This document shows positions 1 to 7,189 of a DNA stretch of 12,990 nucleotides, piece after piece (within the stretch, counting starts at the first letter, position 1; the number at the start of each line of letters is the position of its first letter). Made by a program: the position numbers and the translations under genes. Origin of the DNA: a bacterium UBA2219 (lineage in GTDB: Bacteria; Desulfobacterota; Deferrimicrobia; Deferrimicrobiales; Deferrimicrobiaceae); contig DCUH01000132.1 in NCBI GenBank assembly GCA_002327765.1, forward strand, positions 1 through 12,990, written 5' to 3'. The notes beneath the pieces were generated by a model. It saw only the letters and a program-made list of their open reading frames with translations. It did no database searches and had not been told where the DNA came from.

Positions 1-1
1 C

Positions 2-1276
2 GCAGCCGCGAGCAAGACGGGGTATACCCTCTCCTCGGCGGGGATCCAGGCGATCTGGGACGCCCTTTCCTCCGCGCTGACGACGGCCGGCAGCATCGGG
101 AAGCGCCTCGTGGACTACCTCACCGGGGATATCTTCGGCCGCCTGGGGGCTCCGGCGGGGGCGTCCGTGAGCGCAGACATCGCCGCAGTGAAGTCCGACA
201 CGGCGGCGGTCCTGGTCGATACCGGCACCTCCGGCGTGATCGTGGCGACGAACAACGACAAGAGCGGGTACTCCCTCGCTTCGGCGCCGCCTACGGCGGC
301 CGCCATCGCGGACGCCGTTTGGGACGAGGCCTCCGCGGGGCACACCGACGCCGGCAAGGCGGGGGCGCAGCTGTGGACCGACATCGACGCCATCCTGGCA
401 GACACCGACGTCATCGGCGCGGCGGGGGCAGGGCTGTCGGCCGTCCCGTGGAACGCGGCGTGGGACGCCGAGGTGCAGTCGGAGTGCACGGACGCCCTGA
501 ACGCCTACGATCCTCCAACGAAGGCGGAGCTGGATTCGGGACTCGACGCCCTGCCGGCGGCCGCGGAGATCAAGACGGCTATCGAAGCGGCGGGGAGCCA
601 TCTCGCCCTGATCCTCGAGGACACGGGGACGACCATCCCCGCGGCGATCGATGATGTTCCTACCGCGGCCGAGATCAAGACGGCCCTGGAGGCGGGCGGC
701 GGGCACCTGGCACTGGTGAAGGCCAAGACCGACAACCTTCCGGCTGCCCCTGCGGCGGTCGGATCTCAGATGGACCTCGTAAACGCCCCTAACGCGACGG
801 CGGTTGCAGCGATCCAGAGCGGTCTCGCCGTCGACTCCACCGTGGCTAAAGACGCGACAGTGATGAAGGCGGCTTCCTACACCGCGCCCGATAACGCGGG
901 GATCGCCGCGCTGCCGCTACTTTCCGAGATCGAGGCCTCCGCCGTCCTGGCGAAAGAAGCTTCGGTGGCGACCGTCGACGGGATCGTCGACGCGATCAAG
1001 GCGAAGACGGACAACCTGCCCGCCTCCCCGGCGGCGGCGGGGGATTCCATGGCGCTGACCTCCGCCGCGGTCGATGCGATCCTCGACGAGGCCTTCGAGG
1101 GGACCACGACCTTCCGGCAGGCGCTCCGGGCGCTCATGTCGGTCCTCGCCGGGAAAAGCGGCGGCGGCGGGACGGATACGCTCACCTTCCAGGACCTCGG
1201 GGACAGCAAGGCGAGGATCACGGCGACGGTGGATGAGAACGGCAACCGGACCACCGTGGTCCTGGATCTGACCTGA
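2..1276 (+). CDS. Repeat-rich phage structural/appendage protein, 5'-truncated
   Basis: The reading frame is open from base 2, so this is the C-terminal 424 residues of a longer protein. The GTG at 110 lies inside conserved-looking sequence and is not taken as the start. The fragment is Ala/Asp-rich and built of degenerate repeats. GYTLSSAGIQAIWD near its start is echoed by GYSLASA...AIADAVWD about 80 residues on, AEIKTAIEAAGSHLAL by AEIKTALEAGGGHLAL, and KAKTDNLPAAPAA by KAKTDNLPASPAA. It ends in a compact segment, TLTFQDLGDSKARITATVDE, after a Gly-rich linker. From general knowledge, modules of this kind (GYSL, KAKTDNLP) recur in phage and prophage tail, baseplate or appendage proteins. I infer an extended virion appendage, but no named family can be assigned. 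The stop codon overlaps the next ATG (TGATG), suggesting translational coupling. Confidence 0.55.
   Translation, partial: AAASKTGYTLSSAGIQAIWDALSSALTTAGSIGKRLVDYLTGDIFGRLGAPAGASVSADIAAVKSDTAAVLVDTGTSGVIVATNNDKSGYSLASAPPTAAAIADAVWDEASAGHTDAGKAGAQLWTDIDAILADTDVIGAAGAGLSAVPWNAAWDAEVQSECTDALNAYDPPTKAELDSGLDALPAAAEIKTAIEAAGSHLALILEDTGTTIPAAIDDVPTAAEIKTALEAGGGHLALVKAKTDNLPAAPAAVGSQMDLVNAPNATAVAAIQSGLAVDSTVAKDATVMKAASYTAPDNAGIAALPLLSEIEASAVLAKEASVATVDGIVDAIKAKTDNLPASPAAAGDSMALTSAAVDAILDEAFEGTTTFRQALRALMSVLAGKSGGGGTDTLTFQDLGDSKARITATVDENGNRTTVVLDLT
560..715. repeat. Tandem-like protein repeat, two copies (560-610 and 665-715)
   Basis: Two 17-codon units lie 54 bases apart and encode AAEIKTAIEAAGSHLAL and AAEIKTALEAGGGHLAL. 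The DNA has diverged at third positions while the protein stays close, so this is an old protein-level repeat rather than a recent duplication. Confidence 0.75.
719..1051. repeat. Protein repeat, two copies (719-772 and 998-1051)
   Basis: Two 18-codon units encode KAKTDNLPAAPAAVGSQM and KAKTDNLPASPAAAGDSM. The motif is one I associate with phage appendage proteins. Copies are about 280 bases apart in the same frame of the upstream structural gene. Confidence 0.75.
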
Positions 1277-1413
1277 TGCCCGCCGGCTATTGGCATACAG
1301 CGGCGTTCCCGGCCGGGTACTGGACTGTCGGCTACTGGCAGGCCTACGGCACCGGAGTCCCCGAGACGGTTTCCAGCGTGTTTTTGCCGACGTTCCGCAG
1401 AAGGAGGCGCTGA
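1276..1413 (+). CDS. Small Gly-Tyr-Trp motif protein (45 aa), hypothetical
   Basis: A 45-codon ORF starts at the ATG that overlaps the upstream stop (TGATG) and ends three bases before the next gene's ATG. The product begins MPAGYWHTAAFPAGYWTVGY and carries GYW three times within its first 21 residues. A middle of about 20 residues follows, then a run of five arginines. There is no clear Shine-Dalgarno site of its own, so translation would rely on coupling to the upstream gene. The five Arg codons (CGC AGA AGG AGG CGC) contain the AAGGAGG that serves as ribosome-binding site for the following gene, so the two are physically interlocked. No cysteine and no membrane segment is seen. Function is unknown. 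Placement without a gap between two genes argues that it is real, though a non-coding spacer remains possible. Confidence 0.55.
   Translation: MPAGYWHTAAFPAGYWTVGYWQAYGTGVPETVSSVFLPTFRRRRR
1401..1407 (+). promoter_or_regulatory. Ribosome-binding site AAGGAGG setting the start at 1416
   Basis: A near-consensus Shine-Dalgarno sequence lies 8 bases upstream of the ATG at 1416. It fixes that ATG as the start in preference to earlier in-frame ATGs such as 1290. It sits inside the last codons of the preceding 45-residue ORF. Confidence 0.85.
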
Positions 1414-1415
1414 CC

Positions 1416-2033
1416 ATGATCCGTTGGAAAATTCTCGCTGTAATGATGATCCTGGTGTTTTCGGCGGCCGTCGCTGGCGCCCGGCTTTGGTACACCGAGG
1501 ATTTTTCCCTGGGCACCAGCACCTCTGTGACCTCGTCCGGGCTGCCGCTGAGCTCGTTCAATGCCTCCAGGCTGCCGCTGACCACCGGGAGCAACGTCGA
1601 GGCGGAGATCGTCTCCTTGCGCGCCCAGGTCGTCGCGCTGCAGGCGGCTGTAGCGACGAAGGCCCCACTGGACTCCCCGACCTTCACCGGGCCGGTGATC
1701 CTGCCGGCGACCACCACCATCGGCACCGTCAGTGCGACAGAGATCGCCTACCTGGACGGGGCCAGTTCCGGGCTGCAGACGCAGCTGAACGCGAAGGCGG
1801 CCAACGAAAACGCGGTGATCACCGGGTCCCTCACGGTCACGGGGGAAGTCAACGCGCCGCAGTTCAACGGGTCGGAGTCCGGGGATCACTACGCGCACCT
1901 GGGGAACGACAACGACATCACCATCCCGTCGGCCGACAACGCGGGGCTGATCTGGTACAACCGGACGCTCGCGAAGTGGCGGGTCACCAACGACAACGCC
2001 GGGACGGTCGCCGACCTGACGGTGGCCCCGTAG
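1416..2033 (+). CDS. Tail-fibre-like shaft protein with N-terminal signal peptide
   Basis: The product has 205 residues. The start is set by AAGGAGG 8 bases upstream. Residues 1-22 form a typical signal peptide: charged MIRWK, a hydrophobic core (ILAVMMILVFSAAV), then an AVAGA cleavage region. A short possible coiled coil (EAEIVSLRAQVVALQAAVAT) leads into fibre-type modules: APLDSPTFTGPV at about residue 83 and ATEIAYLDGASSGLQTQLNA from about 107, then a Gly/Asn/Asp-rich end with LIWYNRTLAKWRVTND. The 'SPTFTG' and 'TEIAYLDG' motifs are well known in phage tail-fibre shafts, which are usually trimeric. What is odd is the Sec signal on a fibre-like protein. It could be exported to the envelope or surface of the host, or the N-terminus could act as a membrane anchor. 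It lacks an obvious receptor-binding tip or chaperone domain. Confidence 0.7.
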   Translation: MIRWKILAVMMILVFSAAVAGARLWYTEDFSLGTSTSVTSSGLPLSSFNASRLPLTTGSNVEAEIVSLRAQVVALQAAVATKAPLDSPTFTGPVILPATTTIGTVSATEIAYLDGASSGLQTQLNAKAANENAVITGSLTVTGEVNAPQFNGSESGDHYAHLGNDNDITIPSADNAGLIWYNRTLAKWRVTNDNAGTVADLTVAP

Positions 2034-2393
2034 ATGGGGCGCACTGCCAATCCGAAAATATCGATCACCCGGGAGGAAAAGCGTCTCCTGGTGCAGTCCG
2101 GTATTTCCGAAAACGCCGCCCGGGGCTGGTTCTTCCGGACCTCCGGGCCTTTCCCTTCGGTGTATCCGCATATCGAGGAAGTGATCGGACGCCCGATAGA
2201 GATCTCGGATGAAGAAGCGGAGCCGACACGGAAGGTCGAGAAGGGGCCTCCCCCTCCCGGAGGGTTCTGTTGGATGGGGTTCGAGGTATGGGAGGTGTAC
2301 GGGATCACCCGGGAGCGGACCTGCGAGCTGTGCGAGCAGGCGAAGCGGCAGAAACCCGAATGCCTGAGGGCGTCTTTGGAGGCGGTGGCATGA
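2034..2393 (+). CDS. Hypothetical 119-aa protein with Cys-rich C-terminus
   Basis: The ATG follows the upstream stop directly (TAGATG) without a strong Shine-Dalgarno site, suggesting coupled translation. I do not recognise a family. The N-terminal half (ITREEKRLLVQSGISENAAR through about residue 55, ending in EEVIGRPI) has a spacing that loosely recalls Cro/XRE-type helix-turn-helix proteins; this is a weak impression only. A charged linker follows, with PPPPGG at residues 72-77. The C-terminal part has four cysteines (79, 97, 100, 110), including a CELC pair, which could bind a metal. There is no signal peptide or membrane segment. It sits between two genes for exported proteins, and its stop overlaps the next start (ATGA). 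It could be a small regulator or an accessory factor; neither is shown. Confidence 0.6.
   Translation: MGRTANPKISITREEKRLLVQSGISENAARGWFFRTSGPFPSVYPHIEEVIGRPIEISDEEAEPTRKVEKGPPPPGGFCWMGFEVWEVYGITRERTCELCEQAKRQKPECLRASLEAVA
2378..2382 (+). promoter_or_regulatory. Ribosome-binding site GGAGG for the gene at 2390
   Basis: GGAGG lies 7 bases before the ATG at 2390. It picks this start, which opens a clean signal peptide, over an in-frame upstream ATG at 2270 that would prepend 40 residues unlike a secreted protein. Confidence 0.8.
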
Positions 2394-4135
2394 AAAAGAT
2401 AGCGGCTTTCGCGGTCCTGCTCCTGGCGGTTCCGCTGCTCGCCCTGGCCGATCAGGTGTTCTGGACGCCGGCCACGACGATGACCTCCGGCTATACGTTC
2501 ACGTCGGCCGAGATGGCGACGATGAAATACTACGTCCGGATCGACAAGCCCAACCCGCGGGACTCCGTGGGGTCCACAGGCTGGAATCAGACCGGCACCT
2601 GGTACTACGTGGGGGAGACGGTGGGAGTCTCCTCCTGGCCGTCGAACAACAACCTGTCGGCGCTGTTTGTCTCCTACGGGTTCGCGGGGCAGGCGGTCCG
2701 GATCACCGTCTCGCAGGCGTTCAACGACAACGGCGTGGAGCGGGATTCCCAGCTGTCCAACGTGTGGACCTGGACTTCCGACGGCACGCCGCCGTTCGTG
2801 TCCAACTTCTCCCCGGCCAACGGGGCGACTGGTGTGCCGGACAACACGACTTCGTTCTCCTTCCAGTACGGCGATTCCGGCACCTATTCGACGGGGGCGA
2901 ACCTCTCGGCGCTGTCGGTCTCCTGCCCGGGGTACGCCCCCGCGGCGAAGACCTGCGCGTCGGGGGGTGCGGTCGGTGCGGCCCCGCTGACCTGCTCCGG
3001 GACGCCGGCGCTCTACACGATCACCTTCCCGGGGCTTTCGCTTGCCGCCGACAACGTGGTCTCCTGCGTGATCACCGGGGCGGACCTTGAGGACCCCGCG
3101 AACACGCTTTCAGCGACGTACTCCTTCACCGTGTCCCCCGACAACACCGTGGCCCTGTCGATCGACACGACGACTCTTCCGGACGCCCGCGTGGGCGTTT
3201 CATATACTGCGCCGATCGTAGTCTCCGGCGGGCAGCCGCCCTATGTGTGCGACAACACGGTCGGGGCGCTGCCCCCCGGGATACCGCTGGCCTCGGCCTG
3301 CGCGGGGTTCGGCCCCGGGGTGCCGACGGAGGCGGGGACGTACAACATCACACTGGAGGCGACCGACGCCCAGAGCGCCACGGACAACCAGGCGCTTTCT
3401 TTGACGGTACTTCCGGCGGCTCCCGGAGGGCAGTTCACGCTGACGGTGCCGGCCGACAACGACACCTACATCAACCAGGGCTCCCCGGAAGTGAACTACT
3501 CGACGCTGGAATTCCTGAATTCATATGTCTGGCCGGAGCGAGTGGAGGCTAATACCATCCTGGACAAGGGGAAGACCTCCGGGCTGCCAGACAACGCCTC
3601 CATCGTGCGGTCGGTGTACCGGGTGTACCTGACCGACTATGACGGCGCCGGCATCGACAACATGGTCCTCTACGTACGTCCGGTAACGGGGACGGTGAAC
3701 CTGGACAACGTGACCTGGTCGAATTTCTCCGGGTACACGGGTGCCTCGGTGTCGTCGACGACCGTACGGCTGACGGAGGGCTGGATGGAGTTCGACGTCA
3801 CGGCGATCGCCAGGACGGCGTACGCCGCCGGGAAGGCGGACTACCTGGTGTCGATCGGCTCTGGGACACTGGGGGCCCGGGACCAGAACCGGATCTTCGC
3901 GTCGAGCGAGAACGCAGACCCCGCGAAGCGCCCGCACACGGTCCACACGTACATGCTGCTGACGTCGGAGGGGGGGGATTCCGTGCCGGCCAAGGGGAAG
4001 TTCCGGATGGGACCGGGCTCCAACCCGAAGCATTTCTCCTGCGTCGAGTCGCCGGAGCCGCTGCAGTACAGCTCGGCGGTGTGGAAGATCAAGAAGTACG
4101 GAACCCGCCCGGAAATCTGGCTGGAGGTCGAGTGA
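2390..4135 (+). CDS. Exported multidomain protein: Ig-like domains plus DNRLRE/CBM96-like domain
   Basis: The product has 581 residues. Residues 1-20 are a strong Sec signal peptide (MKKIAAFAVLLLAVPLLALA, with cleavage expected before DQ). An N-terminal beta-rich region follows. At about 133-248 comes an Ig-like (Big_5-type) domain opening SPANGATGVPDNTTSFSF. At about 257-342 is a second Ig-like domain of the He_PIG/cadherin-like type, with GGQPPYVC and AGTYNITLEATDAQS. About 350-524 resembles the DNRLRE/CBM96 family: DTYINQGSPEVNYSTLEF, RSVYRVYLTDYDG, then TEGWMEFDVTAIA and an ending FASSENADP. The last 55 or so residues are unrecognised. Cysteines at 179, 189, 202, 226, 287 and 304 fall in the Ig-like region and could form disulfides outside the cytoplasm. 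By family, a surface adhesin or glycan-binding role is plausible; this is inference. No lipobox, LPXTG or autotransporter domain is seen. Translation is coupled to the previous gene by ATGA. Confidence 0.75.
   Translation: MKKIAAFAVLLLAVPLLALADQVFWTPATTMTSGYTFTSAEMATMKYYVRIDKPNPRDSVGSTGWNQTGTWYYVGETVGVSSWPSNNNLSALFVSYGFAGQAVRITVSQAFNDNGVERDSQLSNVWTWTSDGTPPFVSNFSPANGATGVPDNTTSFSFQYGDSGTYSTGANLSALSVSCPGYAPAAKTCASGGAVGAAPLTCSGTPALYTITFPGLSLAADNVVSCVITGADLEDPANTLSATYSFTVSPDNTVALSIDTTTLPDARVGVSYTAPIVVSGGQPPYVCDNTVGALPPGIPLASACAGFGPGVPTEAGTYNITLEATDAQSATDNQALSLTVLPAAPGGQFTLTVPADNDTYINQGSPEVNYSTLEFLNSYVWPERVEANTILDKGKTSGLPDNASIVRSVYRVYLTDYDGAGIDNMVLYVRPVTGTVNLDNVTWSNFSGYTGASVSSTTVRLTEGWMEFDVTAIARTAYAAGKADYLVSIGSGTLGARDQNRIFASSENADPAKRPHTVHTYMLLTSEGGDSVPAKGKFRMGPGSNPKHFSCVESPEPLQYSSAVWKIKKYGTRPEIWLEVE
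4123..4127 (+). promoter_or_regulatory. Ribosome-binding site GGAGG for the tail adaptor gene
   Basis: GGAGG sits 9 bases before the ATG at 4137, inside the last codons of the exported-protein gene. It supports 4137 over the in-frame ATG at 4167, which has no comparable site. Confidence 0.7.
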
Positions 4136-4136
4136 C

Positions 4137-4757
4137 ATGGCTGGCGGATACGGAACCGATGCGCTGGAAATGGTGGCGGTGGCCACCGCGGCGGTCACTG
4201 CGAGCTCCCCGGTGGAGATCTGCAATATCGCCCTTCTTATGATCGGGGCGGAGGCGATCACCGACCTGGGCGATTCTACCGACCGGGCGAGGGTCTGCAA
4301 CGCCATGTGGCAGACCGTTCTCGAGGACGAAATCACTCTGCATCGCTGGAAATGCTGCCGCAAGCGCGCGGAACTCGCTCTGGAAGCCGACGCCCCAGCG
4401 TTTGGCTGGTCGTATCAGTTCGCGCTGCCGACCGACTGCCTGCGGGTCCTCGATATGTACCCGGCGACGACCGAGCACGAGATCGAAGACGGAAAGCTGC
4501 TGACCGACAACTCCTCGGCGAAGATCGTCTATCTCTACCGGAACGAGACGGTGGCGAAGTATTCCTCCGGCCTGAAATCCACCCTGGCCGCCCGCATGGC
4601 GGCGCACATCGCCATGCCGCTGACGAAGAAGAAGGCCGTGGTCGACGCCGCATGGGCGGCCTACTGGAGCGTCGTGTCTCAGGCGATCGCCGCGGACGGG
4701 CAGCAGGGCACCCCGGAGGTCCTCGAAGATCGCACTCTTGTGGATGCGAGGCTTTAG
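4137..4757 (+). CDS. Tail tubular protein A, adaptor (T7 gp11-like)
   Basis: The product has 206 residues, close to the 196 of T7 gp11. In T7 the protein forms a ring joining the portal to the nozzle and helps gate DNA. The typical pattern is visible: VEICNIALLMIGAEAITDLG at about 26-45, then TDRARVCNAMWQTVLEDEIT followed by HRWKCCRKRAEL (family: neighbour residues around 'R...P/RW.f..kRa.L'). FGWSYQFALPTDCLRVLDMY at about 88-107 is the family's hallmark 'y.y.LP.DCLRvl' segment. A helical C-terminus (LAARMAAHIAMPLT...AWAAYWSVVSQAIAADGQQG) follows. The first 22 or so residues are an extension before the usual 'T..eICN.AL' start. It is followed directly by the nozzle gene (TAGATG), as in T7. 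The assignment rests on motif pattern, length and gene order together. Confidence 0.87.
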   Translation: MAGGYGTDALEMVAVATAAVTASSPVEICNIALLMIGAEAITDLGDSTDRARVCNAMWQTVLEDEITLHRWKCCRKRAELALEADAPAFGWSYQFALPTDCLRVLDMYPATTEHEIEDGKLLTDNSSAKIVYLYRNETVAKYSSGLKSTLAARMAAHIAMPLTKKKAVVDAAWAAYWSVVSQAIAADGQQGTPEVLEDRTLVDARL

Positions 4758-7187
4758 ATGCCCCTTCATCCCTTCCAGTCCTCCTTCAACGGCGGGGAGA
4801 TGTCCCCGTACGTCCACGGCCGGTTCGACCTGTCGAAGTTCCGCAACGGCTGCAGGACGATGAAGAACTTCATCGCGGACTTCAGGGGCCCCGCCTACCG
4901 GCGCGGTGGCATGCGGTACGTTGCCAGCGCCAAGAGCCACACGACCCGGGCGCGCCTGGTGCCGTTCGAGTTCGGGGTGCAGCAGGCCTACGTCCTCGAG
5001 TTCGGCAACCTCTACGTCCGGTTCTTCGCCAACGGGGTTCCGGTGACTTCCGGGGGGAGTACAGTCGAAGTCGTCACGCCCTACACGGAGGCGCAGCTGC
5101 GGTCCCTGCGGTTCACCCAGTCCGCGGACGTCCTCTACATCTTCCACGCGGACCATGTTCCAAGGAAGCTGCAGCGGCTTGCATCCGACGGATCGAGCTG
5201 GCAGTTGACGACGATCGCGTTCCTGCCCCCTCCCACGTACGAGCCCGACATGGACGTATCCGGAGGAACGATCACCATCGGCCTGGCGGCGATAACAGGG
5301 AACGGAGTGGAGGTTCGCTCCTCCGCGGACGTCTTCTACGATGCGGACGTGGGAAGGCAGATCAAGCGGGTCGCCGGACTGGCGTCGATCACGACGTACA
5401 CCGACCGGAAGAAGGTTCTCGTCGACGTCCTGGGAGATTTCGCCTCTTCCCTGATCGAGCCCGGGCCGGGGACCCTGCAGACGGACGTCGCCGGCACCAC
5501 GGTGACCACCTCTCTGTCGCACGGCCTCGCGGTCGGGGACTACATCGTGGTCACGAGCGGAGCCCAATCGGGGGCGATTCGCCGGGTCACCGCCGTAGAT
5601 CCAGTCGACCTGAAGGTCTGCACGGTGGACGCGACGTTCGGAGCGCAGCAGGCGGCCGGAACGACATGGAACAAGTCGACGGCGATCGCCGCTGGGGAGT
5701 GGTTCCTGCTGGGGTCCCCGAACGTCGACTGCACCCCGAGCGCGAAGTCCCCCGTCAACTCCATCGTCACCCTGACGCTGACCTCCAACGGGTGGCGCAC
5801 GGGGGCCTCACCGAACGGAGACGTCGGGAAATATGTGCGGATGTTCAACGGAGTCGCGAAGATCACGGAGGTCACCTCGGCAACGGTGGCGAAGGCGCGG
5901 CTCCTTGTGGCCCTGGACGTCGACCCCCTCGTGGCTGCCGCGGGCGGGTCGTGGACTTGCGAGTCGGAGGCCTGGAACGCCACCGACGGCTATCCCCGGG
6001 CCGGATGCTTCTTCGAACAGCGGCTGATGGCTGGAGGCACGGCGCGGTTCCCGACGAGCGTATGGGGATCCGCCAGCGCGGATTACGAGACCTTCGGCGT
6101 AGGGGCGAACGATTCGGACGCCCTGGAGTACAAGCTCTCCGCCAACCAGGTCAACGACCTGATGTGGATGCTTCCGACGAAGGTCCTGCTGTTGGGGACC
6201 GCCGGAAGCGAGTTCCGGATCACGGGCGGAAGCGACAGCCCGCTGACCCCTGGCAACGTCGACGCGAAGAACGAGGACGCGTGCGGGTCGGCCGACGTCT
6301 CTCCCGTCCGTGTGCGGTACAAGATCCTGTTCGTGCAGCGCGCGGGCAGGAAAGTCCTCGAGGTCGCCTACAACTTCGACCTGGATACCTTCTTGGCGCA
6401 GGACCTCACCGAACTGTCCGACCATCTCACGGCAGGCGGAATCGTCGAGATGGCGTACCAGCAGGAGCCCGGATCGATCCTCTGGTGCGTTCGGTCCGAC
6501 GGGGTGCTTCTGGGATGCACCTACAACCGGCAGCAGGAGGTTACCGCCTGGCACTGGCACGAAACCGCCGGGGCGGTCGAGAGCATCTGCGTCATCCCGG
6601 ACCCGGTCAACCTGCGTGACGAGCTGTGGCTGCTGGTGCGCCGGACAATCGACGGAGCCACAAAGCGGTTCATCGAGCGACTGGATCCGGACCGCCCGAA
6701 TGCGGATTCGTTCGTCCTGTATGACGGTGCGGCGACGGCCTGTGTCGGCGGCCTGTCGCATCTTGAAGGGGAAGCGGTAGACGTTGTCGCGGATGGCTTT
6801 GTAATCCCCGACGAGGCGGTCTCCGGCGGGGGGGTCCTGCTCCCCGCGGAGGCCTCGGAGGTGGTGGTTGGGCTTCACTACGAATCGGAGCTGGTGCCCA
6901 ACCGGCCGGAGTTCGTCTCTGAGAACGTCTCTACGATCGGCAAGGCGAAGCAGTGGACGGAGGTGTTCCTGCGGCTGTACGAGACCTACGGGCTGTCGGT
7001 CAACGGCGACGAGCTGCCGTTCCGGTCCGGATCCGACCCGCTGGGGACGGCGATCGCGCCCTACACCGGGGACTATAAGGTGTCGAACCTGGGCATAGAC
7101 GACGCCGCGGATATCATCGTGGTGCAGGACAAACCGCTGCCGGCGACGATCCTGTGTCTCGGCGGAACTCTGGACGTGGGGGACTAA
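4758..7187 (+). CDS. Tail tubular protein B, nozzle (T7 gp12-like)
   Basis: The product has 809 residues against 794 in T7 gp12, which forms the hexameric tail nozzle through which DNA leaves. The N-terminus carries the family pattern: FQSSFNGGEMSPYVHGRFDL, a KNFIADFRGPAYRRGGMRYV segment, then a VPFEFGVQQAYVLEFGNLYV segment, giving 'sf..GemSp.l.gR.Dl', 'r.GpA.rRgG.rfv' and 'qaYvLEFg'. Further conserved blocks are RSLRFTQSADVLYIFH at about 115-130, CFFEQRLMAGGTARFPTSVW in the middle, and SILWCVRSDGVLLGCTYNRQ followed by VTAWHW and RFIERLDP toward the end. Start codon choice is supported by GAGG 6 bases upstream. The large middle insertion with beta-rich sequence (about 170-400) is usual for the longer members. 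Adjacent to the adaptor gene, as expected. Confidence 0.93.
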   Translation: MPLHPFQSSFNGGEMSPYVHGRFDLSKFRNGCRTMKNFIADFRGPAYRRGGMRYVASAKSHTTRARLVPFEFGVQQAYVLEFGNLYVRFFANGVPVTSGGSTVEVVTPYTEAQLRSLRFTQSADVLYIFHADHVPRKLQRLASDGSSWQLTTIAFLPPPTYEPDMDVSGGTITIGLAAITGNGVEVRSSADVFYDADVGRQIKRVAGLASITTYTDRKKVLVDVLGDFASSLIEPGPGTLQTDVAGTTVTTSLSHGLAVGDYIVVTSGAQSGAIRRVTAVDPVDLKVCTVDATFGAQQAAGTTWNKSTAIAAGEWFLLGSPNVDCTPSAKSPVNSIVTLTLTSNGWRTGASPNGDVGKYVRMFNGVAKITEVTSATVAKARLLVALDVDPLVAAAGGSWTCESEAWNATDGYPRAGCFFEQRLMAGGTARFPTSVWGSASADYETFGVGANDSDALEYKLSANQVNDLMWMLPTKVLLLGTAGSEFRITGGSDSPLTPGNVDAKNEDACGSADVSPVRVRYKILFVQRAGRKVLEVAYNFDLDTFLAQDLTELSDHLTAGGIVEMAYQQEPGSILWCVRSDGVLLGCTYNRQQEVTAWHWHETAGAVESICVIPDPVNLRDELWLLVRRTIDGATKRFIERLDPDRPNADSFVLYDGAATACVGGLSHLEGEAVDVVADGFVIPDEAVSGGGVLLPAEASEVVVGLHYESELVPNRPEFVSENVSTIGKAKQWTEVFLRLYETYGLSVNGDELPFRSGSDPLGTAIAPYTGDYKVSNLGIDDAADIIVVQDKPLPATILCLGGTLDVGD

Positions 7188-7189
7188 AT

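Noticed and set aside
110..112. GTG as start of the first gene
   Set aside because: The frame stays open to base 2 and the upstream residues (GYTLSSAGIQAIWD) repeat later in the same protein, so the true start lies upstream of the window.
1290..1415. In-frame upstream extension of the fibre-like gene
   Set aside because: Strong AAGGAGG before 1416 and the signal peptide right after that ATG decide the start; the extension overlaps the 45-residue ORF.
3509..3522. Two GAATTC palindromes two bases apart
   Set aside because: They lie within a coding region, are short, and show no further repeat or site context; chance.
4089..5567. 492-codon minus-strand ORF
   Set aside because: Antisense shadow of the tail adaptor and nozzle genes; low-complexity composition.
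4307..6619. 770-codon + strand ORF across the adaptor and nozzle genes
   Set aside because: It overlaps two well-supported genes in another frame, is very rich in Arg/Gly/Pro, and has no recognisable motif: a GC-rich shadow.
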